Source: an uncultured Burkholderiales bacterium (GTDB lineage Bacteria; Pseudomonadota; Gammaproteobacteria; Burkholderiales; Burkholderiaceae_C). Taken from it: 35,378 nt of DNA. Below are positions 7,245 through 15,788 of the stretch, piece by piece. Every line of letters begins with the position of its first letter. Position 1 is the stretch's first letter. The notes below the pieces were generated by a model. The model was not told the origin of the DNA, searched no databases, and saw only the letters and a program-made list of their open reading frames with translations. The position numbers were made by a program, and so were the translations under genes. The stretch is taken from NCBI GenBank assembly GCA_903850735.1, contig CAINMN010000329.1, positions 1 to 35,378 on the forward strand, given 5' to 3'.

Positions 7245-8723
7245 GTGATTGCTTCTTCTGTCAACGCCCTACATGCTGTCTGGCTGGACCCGTTTAGTCC
7301 GCTGGGCGAGGCCGAGCGCGCCCAGTTGGATGCCGCTGGCGTCACCCTGGAATGTGTTTCAACCCTGGGCGAAATGAATGTGGCCCTGCGCCGTGCCCAT
7401 GTGCTGGTCGTGCGCCTGGGAGACAGCGCCGATTTGCTGCTGGAAGTGCAGACACTCATCGCCCAGCTCGGCCACGTGGTGCCCGTGCTGTGTCGCGTCG
7501 AGCGTCGCCGCATGGAAGTGGTGGTGGAGGCCATGCGCCTTGGCGCCTTGCATGTTTTGCCGACCGATGAATGGGAGCCGCAAGCCTGGCGCGAGGCACT
7601 GCAAGGCCTGAACGCTCCCGAATTGAAGAACAAAAGTTATGTGTTCGTGGACCCTGTGAGCCAGCACCTGTTGGCCTTGGCCCAGCGGGTTGCCCAAGCC
7701 GAGGTGACGGCCTTGTTGGTGGGGCCCACCGGTGCCGGTAAAGAAGTGCTGGCGCGGGTGCTGCATGAAGCCTCTCCGCGTGCCAAGGGGCCGTTTGTGG
7801 CCATGAACTGCGCGGCCTTGCCAGAGCATTTGATCGAAGACATGCTGTTTGGCCACGAAAAGGGCGCCTTCACGGGCGCATTGAAAGAGCACAAAGGCTT
7901 GTTCGAGCAAGCGCATGGCGGCACGGTGTTCCTGGATGAGATCGGTGAGATGCCGATTCATTTGCAAGCCAAGTTGCTGCGTGTGCTGCAAGAGAAAAAA
8001 TTGAACCGCTTGGGTGGTGAAACGTCCATCACGCTGGATGTGCGGGTGGTCGCTGCCACCAACAAAGATTTGCGACAAGCCATTCAGCAGCGTGAATTCC
8101 GAGAAGACCTTTATTTCCGCATCAGCACGTTCCGCTTACGTATCCAGCCGTTGGCGGAGCGTCCGGGCGACATCGTGCCTTTGGTACTGCAGTCCCTGGC
8201 GCGTCATGCGAAAGAGGGCGTGCCCTACACCTTGTCGGCCGAGGCGCGTGACATGCTGCTTCAGTACAGCTGGCCCGGCAATGTGCGCGAGCTTGAAAAC
8301 GTGGTGCAGCGCGCCGTGGTGCTTTGCAATGGCCGAACCATCACGCCTGTGCATTTGATGTTTGACGAGGCCAGCGCCATGAACTCTGTGCCGGAGCTCG
8401 CCCCACAAACGCCTCAACCTCTGTCGCAACCCGTGTTGCAACCCCTGCCACCGCAAGCGGCCTACGAGGCCTTGCCCAGCACGCCGATGGCAACCCCAGA
8501 AATGCAAGCCTACGCTGCCGAGGCCGTTGAGGAGCCTACAGCTCTGGCGGTGAACCTGCAGCATGCCGTCAAGTCCAGCGAGCAACAAATCATCATGGCG
8601 GCCTTGCAAAGCACCGAAAGCCGCGAGGAGGCCGCTCGCAAGCTGGGCATCAGCCCGCGAACCCTTCGTTACAAGCTGGCTCAACTGCGCAACCGCGGCA
8701 TGAGCCTGTCATTTGCTGAGTAA
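7245..8723 (+). CDS. Sigma-54-dependent flagellar transcriptional activator (FleQ/FlrC-like, 492 aa)
   Basis: This is a bacterial enhancer-binding protein that remodels RpoN polymerase by ATP hydrolysis. The AAA+ domain (about residues 135-370) has Walker A GPTGAGKE near 160, the sigma-54-contacting GAFTGA loop near 207, and Walker B FLDEIGEM near 228. A Fis-type helix-turn-helix occupies the C-terminus (EEAARKLGISPRTLRYKLAQL). The first 130 residues look like a degenerate receiver: I see no phospho-acceptor aspartate after the VLVVRLGD strand, and no histidine kinase gene is adjacent, so control is probably not by classical phosphorylation. A Pro/Gln-rich linker (residues 385-440) joins the AAA+ and DNA-binding parts. 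The start is GTG with a weak ribosome site. It stands 10 bases before fliE and very likely drives the sigma-54 promoters seen here. Confidence 0.92.
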   Translation: MIASSVNALHAVWLDPFSPLGEAERAQLDAAGVTLECVSTLGEMNVALRRAHVLVVRLGDSADLLLEVQTLIAQLGHVVPVLCRVERRRMEVVVEAMRLGALHVLPTDEWEPQAWREALQGLNAPELKNKSYVFVDPVSQHLLALAQRVAQAEVTALLVGPTGAGKEVLARVLHEASPRAKGPFVAMNCAALPEHLIEDMLFGHEKGAFTGALKEHKGLFEQAHGGTVFLDEIGEMPIHLQAKLLRVLQEKKLNRLGGETSITLDVRVVAATNKDLRQAIQQREFREDLYFRISTFRLRIQPLAERPGDIVPLVLQSLARHAKEGVPYTLSAEARDMLLQYSWPGNVRELENVVQRAVVLCNGRTITPVHLMFDEASAMNSVPELAPQTPQPLSQPVLQPLPPQAAYEALPSTPMATPEMQAYAAEAVEEPTALAVNLQHAVKSSEQQIIMAALQSTESREEAARKLGISPRTLRYKLAQLRNRGMSLSFAE

Positions 8724-8733
8724 GGAGAGACAG

Positions 8734-9075
8734 ATGATTGATCGCACCTCCGCCGCCAACATCCAGTCGATGCTGGAAACCATTCGTGCTTACCAGTCGC
8801 AAGCAGCGACTGGGACCCGCGGCGCCGAAGACATTCAGGCGCCCAAAACACAGATGCCCAGCTTCACCGACTCGGTGAAGAACATCGTCGACAAAGTCAA
8901 TGATGTGCAGACGCAATCGACCAAACTGCAAGAAGCCTTTCAGCGAGGAGAGGATGTGCCTTTGACCGATGTGGTCTTGGGCATGCAGAAGTCCTCGCTG
9001 GCCTTCGAGGCCACGCTGCAAGTACGCAACAAAGTGTTGAAAGCGTACGAAGAAATTTTGAACATGCCGGTTTAA
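8734..9075 (+). CDS. fliE: Flagellar hook-basal body protein FliE (113 aa)
   Basis: FliE is the small periplasmic adaptor linking the MS ring to the proximal rod and is needed for export-gate function. I start it at 8734, where AAGGAGAGACAG precedes ATG, rather than at the track's 8713. The C-terminal half shows the conserved FliE pattern with PLTDVVLGMQKSSLAFEATL and QVRNKVLKAYEEILNMPV. The length is normal for the family. It has no signal peptide, as expected for a type III export substrate. It is the first structural gene of the fliEFGH-x-IJ run, 10 bases behind the activator gene. Confidence 0.96.
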   Translation: MIDRTSAANIQSMLETIRAYQSQAATGTRGAEDIQAPKTQMPSFTDSVKNIVDKVNDVQTQSTKLQEAFQRGEDVPLTDVVLGMQKSSLAFEATLQVRNKVLKAYEEILNMPV

Positions 9076-9091
9076 AGACTGAGAGACCACC

Positions 9092-11140
9092 ATGGCTTCC
9101 GCTACTGCCTCTATGAACACCCCCGCAATGGCCCTGCCTGGCAGCGATGCCAGCACAGCTGACGCGCCTTCTGCCAACAATGTCCGTCTGCCGGGTCAAA
9201 CCGCGCCGACCGCTGCCGCTTTGAAGCCAGGTGAACTGGCCCGAGGTGTGGCCAACCAGGCCATTGGCGACCCCATGGGCATGATCCGCGACATGATGCG
9301 CCAGCCCACGGTGCGCAAGGTGCTGCCGGTGATCATCATCTTGTTGGTGGTGGCCGCTTTCGGTCTGGCGTCCTTGTCAATGAAGACGCCGAACTACCGC
9401 CCTCTGACCATGATGCTGTCCGAGGCTGACAAGCAGTTGGCCCTGGAAGCTCTGAAAGGGGCCGATTTCAAGCCCGAAATCGATGCCAACACTGGTCAAA
9501 TCACGGTGCCAGCCAACAAGTACCACGAGGCCAGGATGCTGGTCTCCTCCAAAGGACTGCCGCGCACCGACGCCCAGGGCATCGAAGGCTTGAAAGACAT
9601 GCCGGCCATGACCACCAGCCAGTTCATGGAGCAAGTTCGCTACAACAATGCCATGGAGCAAGAGTTGGCGCGCACCATCAGCCAAATTGGCGGTATCAAA
9701 AGCGCCCGCGTGCACCTGGCCTCACCCAAGCAAAGCGTGTTTGTGCGTGACCGCGTGCCCACCAAAGCCTCGGTGGTGATCACCCGCGCGCCCGGTAAAT
9801 CAGTGTCCTCCGCCAACGTGCAAGCCATTGTGCAGTTGGTGGCCTCCAGCGTGCCGTACTTGGCCCCTGAAAACGTGTCTGTGGTGGACAACTTCGGCAC
9901 CTTGATGAACGACATGCTGAACGAGGCCCCCTTGGGCTTGACTTCGGCCCAATTGCAGCAAAAGCAGCAAATGGAAGACCTGTACCGCACCCGCTTGATC
10001 CAGCTGCTCGCACCCATCGTGGGCGAGGCCAATGTGAGCGCGCAGGTCAGCATGGCTTTGGATTTCACCCAGCAGGAAGTGACGACTGAAGATTTTGATG
10101 CCCGCGACAAAGGGCCCAAGACCCGCTCCGAATTGTTTGTCGAAGACCGCAACACCTTCAAAGACGCGATTGGCATTCCGGGCTCGCTGACCAACACCCC
10201 GCCCAATCCGCCGCAAAACCCGGCGGCCACCCCGGCGACCGGGGCTGACCCGGCCAAAGGCCAGAGCGAGAAGGGTGTTCAAGTGACCGCCCGCAGCACC
10301 AAGAACTACGAGCTCGACCGTGCCGTTCGCCATACCAAGGCCGCCATGGGCACCGTCCAACGCATTGGTGTTGGCGTGCTGATCAATGAGCGCCCCATTC
10401 CTGCGGGCATGAAGGTGGAGAAGCCTGCCGACGGCTCACCTGTGCCCACGACGATTCCTTACACCCAGGAAGAACTCGATCGCCTGAACCAACTGGTGCG
10501 TGGCGCTGTGGGTTTCAGTGAAAACCGAGGCGACGTGGTGACTGTGGTGGCCACCCGTTTCGAACCCCAAGTGGATCCCGACTTCGTGCCCTGGTACAAA
10601 GATGAAACCGTGACCGCCATCGCCAACAGCGGTGTGGTGGCCCTGCTGTTCATGCTGTTCCTGTTCCTGGTGGTGCGTCCCATGGTCCGCAAGATGACCC
10701 GACCGGAAATCGACCCTGCGGCCATTGCAGCTGCGGCGATTGCTGCAGCCACTGCCGAGGCCGCCGCTGCCGAAAAACTCAAAGCCGAGCGCATTGCGGC
10801 TGCAGAAGCCGAAGTGGCGGCCCGCCTGGCGCAGGAAAAAGCCGACAAAGAGGCTGCAGAAGCCGCCGCCGCTCTGGCTGCCGCCGAGGCCGCCAAGGCA
10901 GAGGCTGAACAAAGCGCGGACAAGACCGATGAGATTGAAATCCAGGAAGGTGAGTCCCTGGAAGAAATCAAGGCCCGCATGTCCAGCTTGAAGCCCAAGA
11001 AGCCGACCATTTCTGCGGACATGCTGAACACAGCCAACACCTATGACGATAAAGTGGCACTGTTGCGGATGATCGTTTCGGAAGACGCAGCCCGCGCCCG
11101 AGTTGCCGGTGTCTTGAAGAACATGATTCAATTGAGCTGA
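9092..11140 (+). CDS. fliF: Flagellar MS-ring protein FliF (682 aa)
   Basis: FliF forms the MS ring in the inner membrane, the base on which rotor and export gate are built. The first membrane helix is near residues 79-98 (KVLPVIIILLVVAAFGL). Next come the ring-building motifs of the periplasmic region (YRPLTMMLSEADKQ, ARTISQIGGIKSARVHLASPK, SVVITRAPGKSVSSANVQAIVQLVASSVPYL). The second helix is near 512-531 and ends in VVRPM. The cytoplasmic part is unusual: about 70 residues of almost pure Ala/Glu/Lys (AAIAAATAEAAAAEKLKAER...) predicted as one long charged helix, then the FliG-binding tail (ISADMLNTANTYDDKVALL...GVLKNMIQLS). At 682 aa it is longer than the 550-560 aa common in enterics because of this insertion and a 75-residue N-terminal extension. 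The tail is echoed by the gene at 13414. Confidence 0.96.
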   Translation: MASATASMNTPAMALPGSDASTADAPSANNVRLPGQTAPTAAALKPGELARGVANQAIGDPMGMIRDMMRQPTVRKVLPVIIILLVVAAFGLASLSMKTPNYRPLTMMLSEADKQLALEALKGADFKPEIDANTGQITVPANKYHEARMLVSSKGLPRTDAQGIEGLKDMPAMTTSQFMEQVRYNNAMEQELARTISQIGGIKSARVHLASPKQSVFVRDRVPTKASVVITRAPGKSVSSANVQAIVQLVASSVPYLAPENVSVVDNFGTLMNDMLNEAPLGLTSAQLQQKQQMEDLYRTRLIQLLAPIVGEANVSAQVSMALDFTQQEVTTEDFDARDKGPKTRSELFVEDRNTFKDAIGIPGSLTNTPPNPPQNPAATPATGADPAKGQSEKGVQVTARSTKNYELDRAVRHTKAAMGTVQRIGVGVLINERPIPAGMKVEKPADGSPVPTTIPYTQEELDRLNQLVRGAVGFSENRGDVVTVVATRFEPQVDPDFVPWYKDETVTAIANSGVVALLFMLFLFLVVRPMVRKMTRPEIDPAAIAAAAIAAATAEAAAAEKLKAERIAAAEAEVAARLAQEKADKEAAEAAAALAAAEAAKAEAEQSADKTDEIEIQEGESLEEIKARMSSLKPKKPTISADMLNTANTYDDKVALLRMIVSEDAARARVAGVLKNMIQLS

Positions 11141-11167
11141 TGGGCTGAATTGAACAAGGAATAAACC

Positions 11168-12232
11168 ATGGCCGAAAAAGATACAACCGAAGTGAACAGC
11201 GCCCCCGTGGGAGCAGACTGGTCACCCGAGCTGCGCGCCGAAATGGCCGCAATGACTTCCACCCAACGCGCCGCCGTGCTGATGTTGCTGCTGGGTGAAG
11301 AACAAGCTGCCGACATCATCAAATACCTCAACCCCAAAGAGGTGCAAGCCCTGGGTGGGGCGATGGTGGCTGCTGCCGACCTGTCGCAAGATGCCGTCAA
11401 TGCGGTGCTCGACGAATTCGTCGACATGCTGAAAAAGCAGACCAGCTTGAGCCTGGGCAATTCAGACTATGTCGAGAAAGTGATGCGCCGTGCGCTGGGC
11501 GACGACAAGGCTGCATCGGTCTTGAACCGCATCATGCCGGGACAAGGCACCAAGGGCTTGGACATTTTGAGCTGGATGGATGCGCGATCGATCGCCGACA
11601 TGATTCGCGGCGAGCATCCCCAAGTGGTGGCCATCATTTTGTCACTGCTTGAACATGAAGTGGCTGCGGATGTGCTGATTTATTTGCCCCCGGACACGCG
11701 CGCCGAAGTGATTCAGCGGGTGGCCAGTTTGGACACCGTACAGCCCTCGGCGATGGCGGAATTGGAAGCCATCATGAAGATGCAGTTTTCCAAGAACTCC
11801 TCGGCCAAATCGTCCAGTTTTGGCGGCATCAAGGCCGCTGCAAAGATCATGAACATGACCAAGACCGAGTTGGAAAACGCCATCATGTCCAACCTGGGAG
11901 AAATCGACCCCGATTTGATGCAAAAAATCCAGGACAACATGTTCACCTTCGAGAACCTGGTGACCGTGGACAACAAGGGCATTCAGGTGCTGATGCGCAA
12001 CGTCGAGCCCGACATGTTGATGGTGGCCCTGAAAGGCGCCAGCGACGGCGTCAAGGATCGCTTTTTGGACAACATGTCCGAGCGCGCTCGCGGCATGTTC
12101 AAGGACGATATGGAGGCCAAAGGCCCGGTTCGCATGGCCGACGTGGAAGAGTCGCAGAAAAAAATCATGCGCATTGCGCGTAAGTTGTCAGACTCCGGCG
12201 AGCTGATGCTGGGAGGAGCAGATTTTGTTTGA
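11168..12232 (+). CDS. fliG: Flagellar motor switch protein FliG (354 aa)
   Basis: FliG sits on the cytoplasmic face of the MS ring. It binds the FliF tail with its N-domain, FliM with its middle domain, and the stator with its C-terminal charged helix. The expected segments are all visible: QRAAVLMLLLGEEQAADIIKYL (N-domain), GEHPQVVAIILSLL (the conserved EHPQ motif of the middle domain near residue 145), and NMSERARGMFKDDMEAKGPVR in the torque-generating C-domain with its charged residues. A 28-residue N-terminal extension precedes the usual start. The ATG follows fliF by 27 bases, and its 3' end overlaps fliH. Confidence 0.97.
   Translation: MAEKDTTEVNSAPVGADWSPELRAEMAAMTSTQRAAVLMLLLGEEQAADIIKYLNPKEVQALGGAMVAAADLSQDAVNAVLDEFVDMLKKQTSLSLGNSDYVEKVMRRALGDDKAASVLNRIMPGQGTKGLDILSWMDARSIADMIRGEHPQVVAIILSLLEHEVAADVLIYLPPDTRAEVIQRVASLDTVQPSAMAELEAIMKMQFSKNSSAKSSSFGGIKAAAKIMNMTKTELENAIMSNLGEIDPDLMQKIQDNMFTFENLVTVDNKGIQVLMRNVEPDMLMVALKGASDGVKDRFLDNMSERARGMFKDDMEAKGPVRMADVEESQKKIMRIARKLSDSGELMLGGADFV
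12211..12217 (+). promoter_or_regulatory. Ribosome binding site that decides the fliH TTG start
   Basis: GGGAGGAG lies inside the end of fliG with seven bases to the TTG at 12225. It is one of the strongest ribosome sites in this operon, and no comparable site precedes the first internal ATG, so it fixes the TTG start. Confidence 0.65.
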
Positions 12233-13421
12233 GTCTGCCCATCCAGCTGCTGCGCCCAAAGACTGGCAGAACCTCGATGTGTTGGTGTCCAAGAGGAACA
12301 ACGAATCGAATTTCAATGCCATGGACTGGGACGCGGTGCCCAAGCTGGACTACGCCAGCTCGCAATTTCGGCAGTTGGCGATTCCAGAGCCCGCACGGGT
12401 GATCGAAAGCCTGCACGATTTTGTGGTCGAGGACTTTGGCGCTTCCCTAAGAGAAGCTTCCCTCAAGGCGAACGCTGAGATCGAAGCGCAGTCAGAACAA
12501 ATGGCGCCAATTGCTGATGACGATAACCTTCTGTTATCTGCAGAGACTTCCACGGAATCAGATTTGGCATCCGAAGTGGCCATTGAGGAACGCGACCTGG
12601 CTGAGCACATGGACGCCGCGCAACCCATGGATTTGCGCGTTGATGAACTGAACGCCTCGCCCGATGCAGACTTGGAAACGCCGCAAGAGCCAGCCCCCTC
12701 TGCCTTGGATTCGGTCGCCTTGGCGCAAGCCTGTGAAGAGGCCTACCAACGCGGTTTGCTGGAGGGCCGTGAGGCCGCAGAATCGCAGACTGAGGCTGCT
12801 CTGACAAAGGCGATGGCCGAGGCAACTGAAGCTGCCGAGAAAGCACAGGCGCTTGCCTTGTCGACGCAAGAAAAAGAATTGCGCGAGAAGATCGAGTCTG
12901 AATTGGCGCTCTTGCGCGAAGTGACGCAAAAGCTGGAAGCTTGGGCTGAAAACCCCAAGCAACTGTTCGAGCCTTTGAAGCGTTTGGCCGTGCACATTGC
13001 CGAGCAATTGGTTTTGGCCGAACTCAATGTCTCTGGCGCCGCCATTGAGCGCTTGGTCCAGCGCTGCCTGGACGAATTGAACCTTCACGGTACCCCGGTG
13101 GTCACGGTCGAATTGAATGCGCAAGACAAGGCGCGCTTGCAAGAGATTGCGGGTGAAACCTTGCAGCACATTCAGTTGCAAGCCGTCCCGGGCTTGCAGC
13201 CCGCAAGTGTGCGCGTGATTGTGAACGACACCCAAGTGGAAGATTTGGTGCAACACCGCTTGGAGGCCTTGGCCCATGGTCTTTTGGGGCAGCCAGAGGC
13301 CTGGCGAGAAAAATCGCCGTTCTTTCGCCAGCCTTTGTCGCAACGTGAAACCGATGTGCAAGATGTGGCCCAGCGCCCGGCCTTGCCAGACTCAGCCTCC
13401 GACGAGGTCCTCGATGCTTGA
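12225..13421 (+). CDS. fliH: Flagellar assembly protein FliH (398 aa), TTG start
   Basis: FliH is the peripheral stalk-like partner of the export ATPase FliI and ties it to the C ring. The C-terminal 200 residues show the FliH pattern: an EAYQRGLLEGREAAES segment with spaced glycine/alanine positions, a long Ala/Glu coiled coil, and a terminal domain (EPLKRLAVHIAEQLVLAEL, VRVIVNDTQVEDLVQHRLEALA). The N-terminal 160 residues are acidic and variable, making it longer than enteric FliH (about 235 aa). The start is TTG at 12225. The site GGGAGGAGCAGATT stands directly before it, and the eight-base overlap with fliG matches the eight-base overlap at its own 3' end, so I prefer this to a later ATG. 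Confidence 0.9.
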   Translation: MFESAHPAAAPKDWQNLDVLVSKRNNESNFNAMDWDAVPKLDYASSQFRQLAIPEPARVIESLHDFVVEDFGASLREASLKANAEIEAQSEQMAPIADDDNLLLSAETSTESDLASEVAIEERDLAEHMDAAQPMDLRVDELNASPDADLETPQEPAPSALDSVALAQACEEAYQRGLLEGREAAESQTEAALTKAMAEATEAAEKAQALALSTQEKELREKIESELALLREVTQKLEAWAENPKQLFEPLKRLAVHIAEQLVLAELNVSGAAIERLVQRCLDELNLHGTPVVTVELNAQDKARLQEIAGETLQHIQLQAVPGLQPASVRVIVNDTQVEDLVQHRLEALAHGLLGQPEAWREKSPFFRQPLSQRETDVQDVAQRPALPDSASDEVLDA

Positions 13422-14004
13422 TTTGATCAACGTTGCCCTGCGAACCTTGATGTGCCTGGCCTTTCTGGTTTGGGTGGTTCGTCCCATGCTCTTTGTATTG
13501 AGTCGGCGTGAACCCAACCAAGTGGAAATCGAAGAAATTGTCGACTCTGCAGTTCATTCTGCATTCAAGTCCCTGGGCGTTAAAAATCCGCCGCCTCGGT
13601 TGTTGCCCTCAGTGGCAACGCCCGTTGCATCGCAAGAGCCCGCGCCCATCGCTGAGCCGATTCATGCCGACAGTGCGCCCGTTGAACAAGAAGAATTGCC
13701 TGAGTCAGCCAAGGCTGTAGATTCGCCCGTGTCGGATGTGGCACAAGCGCCCTCGCAAGCCACAGAGCCCGCCGCTGAACCGGCCGCTGAGGCCGTTGAA
13801 CCTGATCCAGAAGAGGCCCTTCGCCAGATGCGCGAGCGCATCAAAGAAGAGCAAAAGAAGACCGCCAAGCCGACGATTCCCACCGAGTTGCTGAAAGACG
13901 CCAACAGCTACGAGGACAAATTGATGGTGGTGCAAATGATGGTGGACCAAGAGCAGGCGCGTGTGGCCAGTGTGCTCAAACGCATGATCAAAATTGATGG
14001 ATAA
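13414..14004 (+). CDS. 'Mini-FliF': single-helix membrane protein with a FliF-like FliG-binding tail (196 aa)
   Basis: The ORF track opens at 13276, but the real start is the ATG at 13414, overlapping fliH by eight bases (LDLINVALRTLMCLAFLVW...). Residues 4-30 form one membrane helix ending in VVRPM, the same five residues that end the second helix of FliF in this operon. Positive residues (SRRE) follow, predicting a cytoplasmic C-terminus. Residues 35-150 are a Pro/Ala/Glu-rich linker. The last 44 residues (PTIPTELLKDANSYEDKLMV...VLKRMIKID) align with FliF's C-terminal tail (PTISADMLNTANTYDDKVAL...VLKNMIQLS). I count about 20 identities in 45 positions with one two-residue gap. All periplasmic ring-building domains are absent. 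The gene therefore looks like an old partial paralogue of fliF that could offer FliG an alternative membrane anchor. It sits between fliH and fliI, where standard operons have no gene. Function is inferred. Confidence 0.85.
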   Translation: MLDLINVALRTLMCLAFLVWVVRPMLFVLSRREPNQVEIEEIVDSAVHSAFKSLGVKNPPPRLLPSVATPVASQEPAPIAEPIHADSAPVEQEELPESAKAVDSPVSDVAQAPSQATEPAAEPAAEAVEPDPEEALRQMRERIKEEQKKTAKPTIPTELLKDANSYEDKLMVVQMMVDQEQARVASVLKRMIKIDG

Positions 14005-14009
14005 GCAGC

Positions 14010-15335
14010 ATGTTTGATTTTGCTGAAGAAGTCTCTCATTGCCTGCCGCGCTTGCGCGCCCCTGAGCCACAACGCACGGGCACCTTGGTGCGCTTGGTCG
14101 GCCTGACCCTGGAAACCCGCGGCATCATGGCGCCATTGGGTGCCTGTTGCGAGGTGGTCGGGCGCCATGGCCACCGCGTCGAGGCCGAAGTGGTGGGTTT
14201 CAATGACAAAACCTTGTTTTTGATGCCGTTCACAGACCCCGTGGGCGTAGGTCCCGGTGACATGGTGCGTGTGCTCAGCCATTCCTCCCAAGTCTGCCTG
14301 GGGCCCGAGTTGCTGGGTCGCGTGATCGATGGTCGCGGCCAGCCGCTGGATGGCAAGCCTGCGCCCAAGTGCCGCGACACCCTGGCCCTGATGGGGCGAC
14401 CGCTCAATCCCATGGAGCGCGGGCCGATTCAGCAGGTCTTGGACGTGGGGGTCAAGGCCATCAACGGTGTTCTGACCATGGGCCGCGGCCAACGCATCGG
14501 CTTGGTGGCGGGCTCCGGTGTTGGCAAGAGCGTGCTCTTGGGCATGCTGACGCGCTTCACCAAAGCCGACGTGGTGGTGATTGGCTTGATCGGTGAGCGT
14601 GGCCGCGAGGTTCAGGCCTTCATCAGCGAATCCCTGGGAACAGAAGGCTTGGCCAAGTCGGTCGTGGTGGCCGCACCCGCCAACCTGTCGCCCGTGCTGC
14701 GCCTGAAGGCCACGCACATGACCCATGTGATCGCAGAGTATTTCCGCGACCAGGGCAAGAATGTCTTGATGCTGTGTGACAGCTTGACGCGCGTGGCGCA
14801 TGCCCAGCGTGAAATTGGCTTGGCCATTGGCGAGCCGCCAACGGCAAAAGGCTACCCGCCTTCGGTGTTTGCCCTGCTGCCCAACTTGATTGAGCGCGGC
14901 GGCGTGGGACGCCACGGTCATGGCTCCATCACCGCCATTTACACCGTGCTGGCCGAAGGCGACGACGCCTCCGACCCGATTGTGGACATTGCCCGTGCCT
15001 CCTTGGACGGCCAAGTCATGTTGTCCCGCAAGTTGGCCGATTCGGCGCATTACCCGGCGATCGACCTCAACGGCTCCATTTCCCGATTGATGCAGTCATT
15101 GTTGAGCAGCGAGGACATGAAAATGTCCAATAAATTGCGCCGCTTGTGGTCGCTGTACCAACAAAACGAGGACCTCATCCAAGTGGGGGCCTACGAAAAA
15201 GGCTCCAGCGCAGAGGTGGACGAGGCCATCCGCTTGCACGATCGCCTTGTGAATTTTTTGCGGCAAGACATGCACATTGGCCAAGACTACGAAAGTACCC
15301 GCCAAGAGTTGCGCCAATTGCTGACCTCACAGTGA
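14010..15335 (+). CDS. fliI: Flagellum-specific export ATPase FliI (441 aa)
   Basis: FliI is the F1-beta-like ATPase of the flagellar type III export apparatus, acting at the cytoplasmic base with FliH and FliJ. The P-loop GSGVGKS is near residue 168, followed by VVIGLIGERGREVQAF, which carries the catalytic glutamate region. DSLTRVAHAQREIGLAIGEPPTAKGYPPSVFALLP is the signature of this ATPase family. The N-terminal beta-barrel domain (GTLVRLVGLTLETRG) and the C-terminal helical domain are complete, and the length is typical. It starts five bases after the stop of the mini-FliF gene and is followed by fliJ after 12 bases. Confidence 0.97.
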   Translation: MFDFAEEVSHCLPRLRAPEPQRTGTLVRLVGLTLETRGIMAPLGACCEVVGRHGHRVEAEVVGFNDKTLFLMPFTDPVGVGPGDMVRVLSHSSQVCLGPELLGRVIDGRGQPLDGKPAPKCRDTLALMGRPLNPMERGPIQQVLDVGVKAINGVLTMGRGQRIGLVAGSGVGKSVLLGMLTRFTKADVVVIGLIGERGREVQAFISESLGTEGLAKSVVVAAPANLSPVLRLKATHMTHVIAEYFRDQGKNVLMLCDSLTRVAHAQREIGLAIGEPPTAKGYPPSVFALLPNLIERGGVGRHGHGSITAIYTVLAEGDDASDPIVDIARASLDGQVMLSRKLADSAHYPAIDLNGSISRLMQSLLSSEDMKMSNKLRRLWSLYQQNEDLIQVGAYEKGSSAEVDEAIRLHDRLVNFLRQDMHIGQDYESTRQELRQLLTSQ

Positions 15336-15347
15336 GGGTTGTAAGCC

Positions 15348-15788
15348 ATGAAAGCACGTGAATGCTGGCCTGTGTTGGCCAAAAAAGCGCAAGAAGAGGT
15401 GGACGCTGCCATGGCGGTGGTGGTTCAGATCCGCCAAAACATTGAGCATCTTCAGGCCCGGCGCCAGCAGTTGCTGGACATGTACGCCGACTACAAGCGA
15501 AAAATCGAAGACAAGCAGCAGCATTGGCACTCCATGGCCGACACCGTCAACCATCGACAGTTCATGACGCATCTGTTGCAATTGGTGGAACGCATTGACC
15601 AAGACTTGCACCGCGCCCACCAAGAGCTAACGCAAGCTCGGGAAGCGCAGAAAAAAGCCGAACAGCAGCGCATCAAGATGACATCCTTGATGGAGCAAGA
15701 CCAGCACCGGGTCAAGGCCTATCAGCTCAAAAAAGACCAAAAACACATGGATGCTTTGGGCATCACCTTGTTCAATTTGAAGGCTTGA
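15348..15788 (+). CDS. fliJ: Flagellar export protein FliJ (146 aa)
   Basis: FliJ is a short coiled-coil protein that fits into the FliI hexamer like the gamma subunit of F1-ATPase and also contacts FlhA and chaperones. The product is an uninterrupted charged coiled coil with the heptad-rich pattern usual for FliJ (NIEHLQARRQQLLDMYADYK, LHRAHQELTQAREAQKKAEQQ) and has normal length. Identification rests on this pattern plus its place directly after fliI. The 3' end overlaps the convergent methyltransferase-like gene by 17 bases, and there is no room for an intrinsic terminator. Confidence 0.92.
   Translation: MKARECWPVLAKKAQEEVDAAMAVVVQIRQNIEHLQARRQQLLDMYADYKRKIEDKQQHWHSMADTVNHRQFMTHLLQLVERIDQDLHRAHQELTQAREAQKKAEQQRIKMTSLMEQDQHRVKAYQLKKDQKHMDALGITLFNLKA

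Noticed and set aside
13276-13413. N-terminal extension of the mini-FliF ORF into fliH
   Set aside because: The 46 extra residues lie within the supported fliH frame, and the ATG at 13414 opens the membrane helix properly with the same eight-base overlap used at fliG/fliH.
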